NCBI RefSeq assembly: GCF_051388915.1
Contig: NZ_JBPKBH010000015.1
Span: 1 to 64,000 of the forward strand
DNA from: Yinghuangia sp051388915
Lineage (GTDB): Bacteria; Actinomycetota; Actinomycetes; Streptomycetales; Streptomycetaceae
Direction of reading: 5' to 3'
Length of the DNA stretch: 64,000 nucleotides
Shown: piece after piece, positions 50,017 through 58,413 of the stretch
Numbering within the stretch: position 1 is the first letter of the stretch
Layout: each line of letters starts with the position of its first letter
Program-made: the position numbers and the translations under genes
The notes under the pieces: model-generated
Seen by the model: the letters and a program-made list of their open reading frames with translations, nothing else
What the model was told of the DNA's origin: nothing
Database searches by the model: none

Positions 50017-51008
50017 GCGAGCCCGCCAAGACGCCCCGGGCGGTCACCGAGGCCGTCGACCTCTCCGTCCGCTTCCCGCTGCCGACCGGCCTGGGCGAAC
50101 GCCTGCGGCGGCAGCGGCGCCACCTGCACGCCGTCGACGGTGTCTCGCTCGCCGTCCACGCGTCGGAGACGGTGGCCCTCATCGGGGAGTCCGGCTCCGG
50201 CAAGTCCACGTTCGGACGGGCCATGCTCCACCTGGAGACCCCGTACGCCGGAAGCGTGCGCTTCGACGGGGCCGATGTTACCGGGGCCACGGGCGACCGC
50301 CTCCGCGAACTGCGCCGCAGCCGGCAGATGGTCTTCCAGAACCCCTACGCGGCGATCAACCGCCGCAGGCTCATCCGCGACGTCATCGCCGAACCGCTGC
50401 GCTACCACCAGGTCGGCGGCCTCCGCGAACGCACGGAACGCGTCGCGGATCTGGCGGAACTCGTCGGCCTGTCCGCGGCCCACCTCACCCGCTACCCGCA
50501 CGAGCTGTCCGGCGGCCAGCTCCAACGTGTGGTCATCGCCCGCGCCCTCGCGCTGGAACCCCGGTTCCTGGTCGCGGACGAGCCCACCGCGAGCCTCGAC
50601 GTCAGCGTGGGCGCCCAGATCGTCAACCTCTTCGCCGACATGCGCGACCGCTTCGGACTCGCGCTGCTCTACATCAGCCACGACCTGCCGACCGTGGCCC
50701 ACCTCGCGGACCGCATCGCCGTGATGTACCTGGGCCGCGTCGTCGAGGCCGGTCCCGCGCGGGCGCTCGTCGAGGACCCGCAACACCCGTACACCCGGAT
50801 CCTCCTGGCCTCGGTGCCGCGGCGGGATCCGCGTCGCCGGCGCACCGCCCCGGCCCGCGGAGAGGTCCCGGACGCGGCCCACCGGCCGACCGGGTGCCAC
50901 TTCCGCAACCGCTGCCCCCTCGCCATGCCGGTGTGTGCCGAACGCGCGCCCGCCGCGACCCGTCACGGAGACCACACCGTGGCGTGCCACGCCGTCGTCG
51001 GGGACTGA
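50013..51008 (+). CDS. ABC importer ATP-binding protein, DppF-type
   Basis: A 331-residue ATPase with Walker A GESGSGKST, Q-loop FQNPYAAINRR, canonical signature LSGGQLQRV, Walker B FLVADEPTASLD, and the C-terminal GCHFRNRCPLA motif. It pairs with the DppD-type ATPase to power the importer. It overlaps the previous gene by four bases and is followed, after 108 bases, by the gene for the binding lipoprotein. Confidence 0.92.
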   Translation: MSEPAKTPRAVTEAVDLSVRFPLPTGLGERLRRQRRHLHAVDGVSLAVHASETVALIGESGSGKSTFGRAMLHLETPYAGSVRFDGADVTGATGDRLRELRRSRQMVFQNPYAAINRRRLIRDVIAEPLRYHQVGGLRERTERVADLAELVGLSAAHLTRYPHELSGGQLQRVVIARALALEPRFLVADEPTASLDVSVGAQIVNLFADMRDRFGLALLYISHDLPTVAHLADRIAVMYLGRVVEAGPARALVEDPQHPYTRILLASVPRRDPRRRRTAPARGEVPDAAHRPTGCHFRNRCPLAMPVCAERAPAATRHGDHTVACHAVVGD

Positions 51009-51116
51009 CGGCACCGCGTACCGCCCGCCCCCGCCGCGGCAGTTGCCGGCCGGGCGGACTTCAACCTGCTCCGAGAACGCCTCCACCTGCCCGAAACTCG
51101 CGAAAAGAGACCGCAG

Positions 51117-52673
51117 ATGACCAGACGGCTGCCCAGATCCGCGGTGTTCGCCGCGGCCGGCCTCCTCACCGCCGTGCTCGCCCTCAGCGGCTGCGGAGGT
51201 GACGGTACCGGCGGCGCGGGCGCGAGCACCGGAACGCTTCGCGTCGACTCGTCCTCCGAACCGCAGGACCTGGACCCGCTCGCGTACAACACCTCCACGC
51301 AACTGCGGCTCACCTACGCCCTGTACGACACGCTGCTGGAGAACCGCGGAGGCGGGCAGACCGCGCCGCAGCTCGCCGATCTGCCGACGATCTCCCCGGA
51401 CGGGCTCACCTACACCTTCAAGCTCCGCGGCGGCGTGACGTTCCACCAGGGGCAGGCACTGACGTCGGCGGACGTGAAGTACACGTACGAGACGATCATG
51501 AATCCCAAGGACCCCAAGTCCGGCTCGATCTGGCGGTCGGCCATCGCGGCCGTGGGGAGCGTCGAGGCACCCGACCCGCTGACGGTCGTCTTCAGGCTGA
51601 AGATGCCGTACGAGCCGATGACCGCGAACTTCGCGATCATCCCGATCGTCAGCGCGGCCACGCCGTACGAACCGCGTGCGACCTACGCGACCAGCGAGAA
51701 CGGCTCCGGCCCGTTCCGGCTCGCCGCGTGGGACCGCGGTCGGCAGATCAGCCTCGCCAGGAACGACGCGTACTTCCAAGGCGCGCCGAAGCTCGACCGG
51801 ATCGTGATCGCGACCGTCAAGGACGAGACCACCCGCATCACCAACTTGGTGAACGGCACCACCCACATATCCGCGGACCTCCCCCCGGCGCAGGTTCCGC
51901 AGGTCAAGGGGAAGAACGGCATCGTGGTCGGCGAACCGCAGGCCAGCGCCATCCAGATGTTCATCTATCCGAACCTCAAGGGCGGCCCCACCGCCGACGT
52001 GCACTTCCGCAAGGCGATGGCGCTCGCGCTCAACCGGCAGAAGATCGTCGACGACGTCTTCAAGGGCACCGCGGTTCCGGTCAACACCGGACTGCCGCAG
52101 GGTGCACCGGCGTTCGACGCGGGCGTCGGCCAGAGGTACGGGGGCGAGCCGCACGTCGACGAGGCGAAGGCGGAACTCGCGCAGTCCTCGTACAAGGGCG
52201 AGGAACTCGCGCTCGCGCTCTCGCCGGAGTCCTACACCAAGGACGCCGCCACGATCGTGCAGCAGAGCCTGCAGGCGGCCGGCATCAAGGTGCGCCTCGA
52301 AGTGCAGGAGGAGAACGTCTACTTCGGCAAGCTGCTGACCAACAACTTCGGCGACCTGCTGCTGACGACCCTTCCGACGGGCAACAACCCGAACCACTCC
52401 GGCTACGGCATCTACGCCGACAAGTCCACGACCAACTTCAACAAGGTCGCCGACCCGCGCATGAACGAGCTGCTGAACGCCGCGGTCGGCACGATCGATC
52501 CCGCGGCGGCCAAGGCCGGCTGGAAGGCCGTCCAGGAGTACGACGTCGAAACCGCGTACGTCGTCCCGGTCGTCACCCGGCACTACCTGGAAGCCGTGGG
52601 AGCCAAGGTCAAGGGCCACACCACCGCGGCCAACGGCAGCCTGGGCAACCTCCTCCAGGTGACGGTGGGATAG
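51117..52673 (+). CDS. ABC importer substrate-binding lipoprotein (family 5)
   Basis: A 518-residue extracellular binding protein. The lipobox LALSGCG at about residue 24-30 marks lipid anchoring. The family 5 pattern (DLDPLAYNTSTQLRLTYALYDTLLE, LPTISPDGLTYTFKLRGGVTFHQGQALTSADVKYTYE, HFRKAMALALNRQKIV) is clear. Family 5 proteins bind peptides, opines, nickel, sugars or small amides. In this operon a linear tetrapyrrole fragment, imide or other nitrogen compound is conceivable but unproven. A hairpin terminator follows at 52742-52779. Confidence 0.9.
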   Translation: MTRRLPRSAVFAAAGLLTAVLALSGCGGDGTGGAGASTGTLRVDSSSEPQDLDPLAYNTSTQLRLTYALYDTLLENRGGGQTAPQLADLPTISPDGLTYTFKLRGGVTFHQGQALTSADVKYTYETIMNPKDPKSGSIWRSAIAAVGSVEAPDPLTVVFRLKMPYEPMTANFAIIPIVSAATPYEPRATYATSENGSGPFRLAAWDRGRQISLARNDAYFQGAPKLDRIVIATVKDETTRITNLVNGTTHISADLPPAQVPQVKGKNGIVVGEPQASAIQMFIYPNLKGGPTADVHFRKAMALALNRQKIVDDVFKGTAVPVNTGLPQGAPAFDAGVGQRYGGEPHVDEAKAELAQSSYKGEELALALSPESYTKDAATIVQQSLQAAGIKVRLEVQEENVYFGKLLTNNFGDLLLTTLPTGNNPNHSGYGIYADKSTTNFNKVADPRMNELLNAAVGTIDPAAAKAGWKAVQEYDVETAYVVPVVTRHYLEAVGAKVKGHTTAANGSLGNLLQVTVG

Positions 52674-52741
52674 CCGCACCCGCGTACCACCGGGGCCGGC
52701 CGCGCGCCACGCACGGTCGGCCCTCGCGCGTTGCGGGAAGG

Positions 52742-52779
52742 CCGAAGCCCGCCGCATTCCATCGTGCGGCGGGCTTCGG
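52742..52779 (+). terminator. Strong hairpin terminator
   Basis: A perfect 15-bp stem (CCGAAGCCCGCCGCA with its reverse complement) and an 8-base loop, placed between the binding-protein gene and the convergent DUF1838 gene. Confidence 0.85.
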
Positions 52780-52804
52780 AAGGGGGCCGGTCGGTCAGGC
52801 GCCG

Positions 52805-52869
52805 GTCACGCGATCACGCGGTCACGCGGTCACGCGGTTCACGCGGTCACGCGGTCACGAGGTCACGAG
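52805..52869. repeat. Octanucleotide tandem repeat (GTCACGCG, about eight copies)
   Basis: Near-perfect GTCACGCG units with slight variants (ATCACGCG, GTTCACGCG, GTCACGAG). The last units contain the stop codon of the DUF1838 gene. Too short and without spacers to be a CRISPR array. Confidence 0.8.
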
Positions 52870-53903
52870 GACGGGGAGTCGCACCACTGCTTCCACGTGA
52901 GGTTCTTCGGCGCGAGCTCCTGCCGGTAGAACGTGGTCCACGTGGTGTCGTTGGGAGCGGGGTCCACCGCCTCGGGGGACTGCTGGTATACCGGGTACTC
53001 CCGCCGGACCACGTCCTTCAGCCACGGCTCCAACTTGTCGAAGGAGTCGAGGGTCCAGCTCCGGGCGTGGTACACCAGGTTGCCCGGGCTCTGCGTCTCC
53101 GGAATGCACATGGCGGGGATGTACGGGCCGTTGCGCGTCCAGGAGTTCACGACCTCCATGGCGCCCTTGGGGACCTGGCCCCGGTTGTCGCGCCTGTCGG
53201 CCTCGTCGCGGTCGACCAGGAAGTCGAACATCTCCCACGACGCGTAGGTGTCGTTGACGAGTCCGAAGTCCTCGGGGATCTGGTAGCGCTGCTCAAGGCT
53301 GTAGAGCGGCGGCGCGTCCGTGGTCCACACGAGCTGGTCGTGGATCCGCTTCGGCGCGACGGACTTGTCCATCGGCACTTCGGCGGCGCCGAACACCGAG
53401 AAGAGCTTGCCGTCCTTGATCCGGTAGTGCCCGTTGACGTGTTCGTTGTCGACGGGCGGCAGCGGGCGCGTCTTGCCGTCGAGCGGGTTCGTCCACTCGG
53501 TGAGCCGCTGCCCGGTCACCGGGTCGGTGTAGAAGACGATCTCCCGGGAGAGCTGGTACACGTCGTTGGTGCCCGGCAGGCGGTAGAGCTGCCGGATGTT
53601 GTAGCCCTCGAACCCGAACAGCTCCGTGCCGTGTTGCAGGGCCGTCCCGTACGCGTTGCCCTTGACCTGGTTCAGCACGGACCCGCTGATCCGGTAGACC
53701 ATGTCCTTGCCGTCGGCGCGCCCCAGCGTCTGGAGGAAGAGGCGCGCGTTCGGGTCGTCGAGCGTCCTGAACAGCGCCCCGGGGTCGGTCGGGTCCGGGG
53801 CGGAACCGGCCTGCGCCGAGCCCTGGACGGTCGCGGTGGCCGTCAGCGCCGCCACCGCGGCCAGCCAGGCCGTGCGGCTCCGATACGTGCGTGTACGCGC
53901 CAT
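52863..53903 (-). CDS. Secreted DUF1838-family protein
   Basis: A 346-residue protein with signal peptide (RTAWLAAVAALTATATVQGSAQA). Its body matches the DUF1838 pattern: YRISGSV..., LFGFEGYNI, LTEWTNPLDGKT.PLPPVDNEHVN, SWTRNGPYIPAMCI......LVYHARSWTLDSFDKLEP, YPVYQQSP......NDTTWTTFYRQ. The family is functionally uncharacterised. The ATG at 53903 has GAAGGA seven bases upstream. The paired operator at 53974-54010 upstream places this secreted protein in the same regulon as the catabolic operons, an indication of its role that homology alone does not give. Confidence 0.75.
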   Translation of the reverse strand: MARTRTYRSRTAWLAAVAALTATATVQGSAQAGSAPDPTDPGALFRTLDDPNARLFLQTLGRADGKDMVYRISGSVLNQVKGNAYGTALQHGTELFGFEGYNIRQLYRLPGTNDVYQLSREIVFYTDPVTGQRLTEWTNPLDGKTRPLPPVDNEHVNGHYRIKDGKLFSVFGAAEVPMDKSVAPKRIHDQLVWTTDAPPLYSLEQRYQIPEDFGLVNDTYASWEMFDFLVDRDEADRRDNRGQVPKGAMEVVNSWTRNGPYIPAMCIPETQSPGNLVYHARSWTLDSFDKLEPWLKDVVRREYPVYQQSPEAVDPAPNDTTWTTFYRQELAPKNLTWKQWCDSPSS

Positions 53904-54212
53904 GTGGCGTCCTTCCGATGAAGGGGAGTGCGGCATCCGGCTCGGAGGCCGTGATCGGAAGGCTCCGGCTGGCGTTCCTCAAGTGTCAACGCCATTCCGC
54001 CACAAGAAACACGAAGGTTAGGCCGAGTCCGTCGGCCGCGTCGGATACGAGCAGCGCTCCCGCCCCCTCCGACCTGCGCCGCCGTTTGGTGCCGGCGGGG
54101 CCGGAGCGTCCCCGAACGTGTCGCACTCGGCCAACCGCGTGTGTGCGTCGCACGGCGCGGTGCGCCTTGATGCCCCGCACGTTCCGTACCATGCTCGCGG
54201 AGGTGGTGGCAG
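53904..54212. promoter_or_regulatory. Intergenic region with paired 17-base operator
   Basis: 309 bases between the DUF1838 gene and the divergent GntR gene. The pair is 53974-53990 (GTTCC-TCAAGTG-TCAAC) and 53994-54010 (ATTCC-GCCACAA-GAAAC), 20 bases apart, on the DUF1838 side. This is the right-most occurrence found. The GntR gene has its own GGAGG-containing leader near 54200; no GntR-type operator was seen there. Confidence 0.6.
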
Positions 54213-54887
54213 ATGGCCCGTGCGGCCGATCGCGCGTACGAGCTGCTGCGCGCCGGGATCCTCGACGGGCGGTACGCACCGGGGGAGAGGCTGGGCGAGG
54301 CCGACCTCGCCGACGCGACCGGCGCGAGCCGGACGCCTGTGCGCGAGGCGTTGCGCAGGCTCGAAGTGGAAGGCCTCGTGGAGGTCGCGCCGCACCGGGG
54401 CGCGCGCGTCACGCAGTGGTCGCGCGCCGACGTCCAGGAGATCTACGACCTGCGCCTGCTTCTGGAGTCGTTCGCCGCCGAGCGGGCGGCGGCGAGGATC
54501 GGCGACGAGGACGTCGCCCGACTCCGCGCGTTGACCCGCGAGATGGACGCCGCCGCGCGGTCGGGCGTCACCCGGGACCTGGAGCGCCTGGCCGCGTTGA
54601 ACACCGAGTTCCACGGGCTCATCCGTGCGGCCGCCGCGAGCCCCCGCCTCCAGTCCATGCTGGGCGCGGTCGTGCAGATGCCGTTGGTGCTGACCACCTT
54701 TCACCGCTATTCCGAGGACGATCTCGCACGCAGCTCCGCACACCACCGGGAACTCGTGGACGCGCTGGCCGCCCGCGACCCGGAATGGGCCCGGTCGGTG
54801 ATGCGGTCCCACGTCGCCGCGGCGCGGTCCTCGCTGTTGCAGTCGCTGGAGGACCGGCCGCCGGTCGACCGACACGTCGGCCGCTGA
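54213..54887 (+). CDS. GntR-family (FCD-type) regulator 1
   Basis: A 224-residue GntR regulator: winged HTH at about residues 5-65 (LGEADLADATGASRTPVREALRRLEVEGLVEVAPHRGARV) and an all-helical FCD ligand domain (IYDLRLLLESFAAERAAARI, NTEFHGLIRAAAASPRL, HHRELVDAL, HVAAARSSLL), with the metal-binding type His positions. GGAGGTGG stands upstream. It is convergent with the HMG-CoA lyase gene, which ends 12 bases away. It is a close paralogue of GntR 2 at 55923-56863, and the two may recognise the same operator. Confidence 0.87.
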   Translation: MARAADRAYELLRAGILDGRYAPGERLGEADLADATGASRTPVREALRRLEVEGLVEVAPHRGARVTQWSRADVQEIYDLRLLLESFAAERAAARIGDEDVARLRALTREMDAAARSGVTRDLERLAALNTEFHGLIRAAAASPRLQSMLGAVVQMPLVLTTFHRYSEDDLARSSAHHRELVDALAARDPEWARSVMRSHVAAARSSLLQSLEDRPPVDRHVGR

Positions 54888-54899
54888 CGGCGGCGCGGC

Positions 54900-55796
54900 T
54901 CAGCGGGGTTGCGGGGGCGGGAAGACGCCCGCACGCCCGAGCTGCGCGGGGACCGGCTTGTCCAGGCGGCCCGACAACCACTCGCCGGCGGCGATGACGG
55001 CCTGGAGGTCGAGACCGGTGGGGACGCGCATGCGGTCGAGGGCGTACACCAGGTCCTCGGTGGCGATGTTCCCGGTCGCCGCCGGAGCGAAGGGGCACCC
55101 GCCGATGCCGCCGATGCTCGCGTCGAGAGTGTCCACGCCGGCCTCGACGGCGGTGAGGGCGTTGGCGTAGCCGGTATTGCGGGTGTTGTGGAAGTGGCAG
55201 CGCCGATGTACGCCGGGTGCCGCGGTCGTGAGGCCGTCCAGGAGCGCGCGTACCTGGTCCGGCGTGCCCACGCCGATGGTGTCCGCGAGCGCGATCTCGT
55301 CGGGGGAGGACTCCGCCACGCGTCGCGCGATGTCGAGCACGCGCGCCGCGGGCACCTCGCCTTCGAAGGGGCAGCCGAACGCCGCGGCGATGGTCACGCC
55401 GGCCCGGACGCCCGCCGCCTGCGCATCCCGCGCGATCTGCGCCCAGGCGGCCAGCATCTCGTCCACCCCGCGGTTCTGGTTGCGGCGGCTGAACGTCTCG
55501 GTGGCCACCACGACCACGTTCACCTCGTCGACCCCGCACTCCAGGGCGCGGTCGAGTCCCCGGGCGTTGAGGACGAGACCGCTGTACGAGACTCCCGTGC
55601 CGCGCGGCACGTCCGCCATGACCTCGGCGGCGTCGGCCATCTGCGGCACGAGTCGCGGATTGACGAAGCTCACGGCCTCGATCCGACGGGCGCCCGCGGC
55701 GACCGCCCGGGTGATCAGCTCGACCTTGTCGGCGGTCGGCAGCACGACCGGCTCGTTCTGTAGGCCGTCTCTCGGGCCCACTTCGATGATTTCCAT
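54900..55796 (-). CDS. Hydroxymethylglutaryl-CoA lyase-type enzyme
   Basis: A 298-residue HMG-CoA lyase homologue. VGPRDGLQNE near residues 6-15 holds the catalytic Arg and metal Asp, CHFHNT the two metal His, and GGIGGCPFAP the flexible-loop Cys, with ATGNIATEDLVY after it, so all catalytic features are intact, unlike the fused domain at 6494-7726. The ATG at 55796 has GGAGGG five bases upstream; an upstream reading to 55988 would cross the GntR operators. The enzyme cleaves 3-hydroxy-3-methylglutaryl-CoA or a related acyl-CoA to acetyl-CoA (or homologue) and a keto acid. It is divergent from gntR 2, with paired GntR operators between. Confidence 0.88.
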   Translation of the reverse strand: MEIIEVGPRDGLQNEPVVLPTADKVELITRAVAAGARRIEAVSFVNPRLVPQMADAAEVMADVPRGTGVSYSGLVLNARGLDRALECGVDEVNVVVVATETFSRRNQNRGVDEMLAAWAQIARDAQAAGVRAGVTIAAAFGCPFEGEVPAARVLDIARRVAESSPDEIALADTIGVGTPDQVRALLDGLTTAAPGVHRRCHFHNTRNTGYANALTAVEAGVDTLDASIGGIGGCPFAPAATGNIATEDLVYALDRMRVPTGLDLQAVIAAGEWLSGRLDKPVPAQLGRAGVFPPPQPR

Positions 55797-55922
55797 CGTC
55801 CCTCCAAATTGTATGCAATCGATCGTGACGCATTGTCTTCCGTGAGCATTTCTACCGGCAATCTCTTGTGTCAAGAGATGCCTCCCGCATAGATTGCATA
55901 CAACTTGGCCAGGGGGTGCCGG
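55797..55922. promoter_or_regulatory. GntR-type operator pair and palindrome
   Basis: ATTGTATGCAAT at 55808-55819 is repeated in inverse orientation at 55893-55904 (ATTGCATACAAC). The first overlaps the leader of the HMG-CoA lyase gene and the second lies 19 bases before gntR 2. A perfect 8-bp palindrome with a 3-base centre (ATCTCTTG-TGT-CAAGAGAT) lies at 55861-55879. TTGTGT (55866) and TAGATT (55890) may be the -35 and -10 of the gntR 2 promoter. Confidence 0.65.
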
Positions 55923-56863
55923 ATGCCACGTGCTGCGGATCGTGTCTACGAGGCATTGCGCACCGGCATCCTCGACGGCTCGCGCCACGGCGGATCCCGA
56001 CTGGCGGAGGCCGACCTGGCCGAGGAGTTCGGAGCCTCACGCACACCCGTACGCGAGGCCCTGCGACGCCTCGCCGCCGAAGGCATGGTGGACACCGCGC
56101 CCCACAAGGGCGCCAGGGTCACCAGGTGGACGACCCGCGATCTGGAGGAGCTGTACGACCTGCGGCGCGAACTGGAGTCCTTCGCGGCGGAGCGCGCCGC
56201 CACCCGCGCCACGGCGGCGGACCTGGCGCGCATGGCGGATCTCGCGCACCTTATGGAGACCGCGACGCGGCGACGACATCCTGACCTGGACGCCATCGCC
56301 CGGCACAACGACCGGTTCCACGAGTGCATCCGAACCGCGGCGACCGGCCCGCGACTTGCGGCGCTGTTCGGCTCGGTGGTGCGTGTCCCGCTCGTGCTGA
56401 GCACGTACCACCGCTACGACGCCGACGGACTGGCCCGCAGCGCCGCCCACCACCGCGAGTTGGTCGAGGCGTTCCGGGCCCGCGACGGAGCCTGGGCACG
56501 CGCGGTCATGACCGCGCACATCGCCGCGGCGAAGGACGTACTGATCCGCGGGGCGACCCGCGAGCAGGACGGCACCGCCGCGGCGAAGGACGCGCCGATC
56601 GGCGGGGCCACCCGTGGGCACGACGGCACCGNNNNNNNNNNNNNNNNNNNNNNNNNNNNNNNNNNNNNNNNNNNNNNNNNNNNNNNNNNNNNNNNNNNNN
56701 NNNNNNNNNNNNNNNNNNNNNNNNNNNNNNNNNNNNNNNNNNNNNNNNNNNNNNNNNNNNCCGCGGGGCGGCCCGTGGGTACGACACCGGCGCCGCGGCG
56801 CAGGGCGTGCGGATCAGCGGGGCGACCGGCGAGCCCGTCGGCATTCCGCCGCCACCAGCCTGA
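55923..56863 (+). CDS. GntR-family (FCD-type) regulator 2 with a repeat-rich tail, interrupted by a gap
   Basis: Residues 1 to about 210 form a standard FCD-type GntR protein: LAEADLAEEFGASRTPVREALRRLAAEGMVDTAPHKGARV, then LYDLRRELESFAAERAATRA, NDRFHECIRTA, HHRELVEAFRARDGAWA. After the end of the domain, a tandem repeat of 18 residues begins (AAAKDVLIRGATREQDGT, then AAAKDAPIGGATRGHDGT). The 129 N at 56632-56760 lie within it, and the sequence after the gap continues with related units (RGAARGYDTG, AAAQGVRISGATGEPVG) to the stop at 56863. The gap length is arbitrary, so the frame across it is assumed. The extension is not typical of GntR proteins. Confidence 0.78.
56523..56863. repeat. 54-base tandem repeat in the 3' end of gntR 2, containing an assembly gap
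   Basis: Units beginning GCCGCGGCGAAGGACG start at 56523 and 56577, exactly 54 bases apart; degenerate units follow the gap. The repeat is the likely reason the assembly failed here, and the true copy number is unknown. Confidence 0.8.
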
Positions 56864-57026
56864 CCCCCACCCCGACGTCACCTCGACCCCACCTCGACCC
56901 GACCCACCCCGACCCGATCCACCCTGACCGACCCCGACCCCGACCCCGACCGCACCCTGACCCGATTCCGACCCCACCCCGACCCCACCCCGACCCGACC
57001 CCGACCCCGACCCCACCCCGACCCAC
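56864..57026. repeat. C-rich CCCGA/CCCCAC simple repeat
   Basis: About 160 bases made almost only of CCCCGA, CCCGA and CCCCAC units between gntR 2 and the CoA-transferase gene. No gene or clear operator; it may be prone to slippage or to unusual strand structures. Confidence 0.75.
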
Positions 57027-57040
57027 CCCCGGAGCGCCCG

Positions 57041-58267
57041 ATGAGCACCCCTTCCACGACCCCTGAGACCCCCGTCGGCGGCCCGCTCGCCGGCCTGCGC
57101 GTCGTCGAGATGGGGCAATTGCTGGCCGGACCGTTCTGCGGCCAACTCCTCGGCGACTTCGGAGCCGAGGTGGTCAAGCTGGAGCCGCCGGGCTCGGGCG
57201 ACCCGATGCGGCAGTGGGGGCGCGAGCGCCCGTACGGCAAGTCGCTGTGGTGGCCGGTGGTCGCACGCAACAAGATGTCCGTGACCTGCAACCTCCGCGA
57301 CCCCGAAGGCCAGCGCCTGGCCCGGCGGATCATCGACAGCGCGGACATCCTCGTCGAGAACTTCCGCCCCGGAACCCTGGAGCGCTGGGGGCTCGACCCC
57401 GCCGACCTCGCCACCACCAACCCCGGCCTGATCGTCGTCCGCGTCACCGGCTTCGGGCAGACCGGCCCGTACGCGCCGCAGGCCGGCTACGGCTCGATCG
57501 GCGAAGCCATGGGCGGACTCCGCTACATCACCGGCGACCCCGACAAGAACCCGTCCCGGACCGGGATTTCCATCGGCGATGCCCTCGCCGCGGTGTTCGC
57601 CGCCATCGGCGCGCTGTCCGCGCTGCACCACCGCGAACGCACCGGGCAGGGCCAGGTCGTCGACTCCGCGATCTACGAGGCCGTGCTGGCGATGATGGAG
57701 TCGCTGCTCCCCGAATGGGGGGTCGGGGGCTACCAGCGCGAACGCACCGGGCCGGTGCTGCCCAACGTGTCCCCGAGCAACGTGTACCCCACCAAGGACG
57801 GCGACATGGTCCTCATCGCCGCCAACCAGGACACCGTCTTCACGCGACTCGCCGCCGCCATGGGCCGTACCGAACTCGCCGAGGACACGCGATACGCCAC
57901 CCACGCCACCCGCGGCGCCAACATGGCCGAACTCGACGACATCATCGCCGCGTGGACCGCCGAACTCCCGGCGGACGCACTGCTCGACCTCCTCAACACC
58001 GCGGGCGTCCCCGCCGGACGCATCTACACCGCGCGCGACATGTTCGCCGACCCGCACTTCGCGGCGCGCGAAGCCATCGTGAAGCTCATGCACCCGGAAC
58101 TGGGCGAATTCCCCATGCACAACGTGTTCCCCAAGCTCAGCGCCACGCCCGGCGCGGTCCGCCACCTCGGCCCCGACCTCGGCGAACACAACACCCGGGT
58201 CTACGGCGATCTCCTCGGACTCACGACCGAGCAGATGGACGACCTCGCCGCGCGCGGAATCGTCTGA
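57041..58267 (+). CDS. CaiB/BaiF family (type III) CoA-transferase 2
   Basis: A 408-residue type III CoA-transferase: PLAGLRVVEMGQLLAGPFCGQLLGDFGAEVVKLEPP, RNKMSVTCNLRDPEGQRLARRI, NFRPGTLERWGLDPADL, RVTGFGQTGPYAPQAGYGSIGEAMGG and FPKLSATPGAVRHLGPDLGEHN are all typical. The ATG at 57041 is preceded by GGAG. It resembles succinyl-CoA:mesaconate- or itaconate-type transferases in general form, but substrate cannot be assigned. It is followed by a strong terminator at 58271-58314. With the divergent HMG-CoA lyase it may form an activate-then-cleave pair. Confidence 0.87.
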   Translation: MSTPSTTPETPVGGPLAGLRVVEMGQLLAGPFCGQLLGDFGAEVVKLEPPGSGDPMRQWGRERPYGKSLWWPVVARNKMSVTCNLRDPEGQRLARRIIDSADILVENFRPGTLERWGLDPADLATTNPGLIVVRVTGFGQTGPYAPQAGYGSIGEAMGGLRYITGDPDKNPSRTGISIGDALAAVFAAIGALSALHHRERTGQGQVVDSAIYEAVLAMMESLLPEWGVGGYQRERTGPVLPNVSPSNVYPTKDGDMVLIAANQDTVFTRLAAAMGRTELAEDTRYATHATRGANMAELDDIIAAWTAELPADALLDLLNTAGVPAGRIYTARDMFADPHFAAREAIVKLMHPELGEFPMHNVFPKLSATPGAVRHLGPDLGEHNTRVYGDLLGLTTEQMDDLAARGIV

Positions 58268-58270
58268 ACC

Positions 58271-58314
58271 CCGTCGTCCGTTCCGCGCGCCACCCCGCGC
58301 GGAACGGACGACGG
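58271..58314 (+). terminator. Strong hairpin terminator
   Basis: A perfect 19-bp stem (58271-58289 with 58296-58314) and a 6-base loop directly after the CoA-transferase stop codon. It separates this gene from the HyuA operon. Confidence 0.85.
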
Positions 58315-58413
58315 CCAGGCGCACCCGTACAGAAGAAGCGGAACCACCAACCTCGTTCGACACCCGGCCTTGCGAAATGCCGGGTGGCAACCCGTCTCCC
58401 CCGGAGGACCCCG

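Noticed and set aside
52805..52869. Array of regular octamers, considered as CRISPR
   Set aside because: Repeat units are 8 bases with no spacers and no cas genes are nearby; it is a simple tandem repeat.
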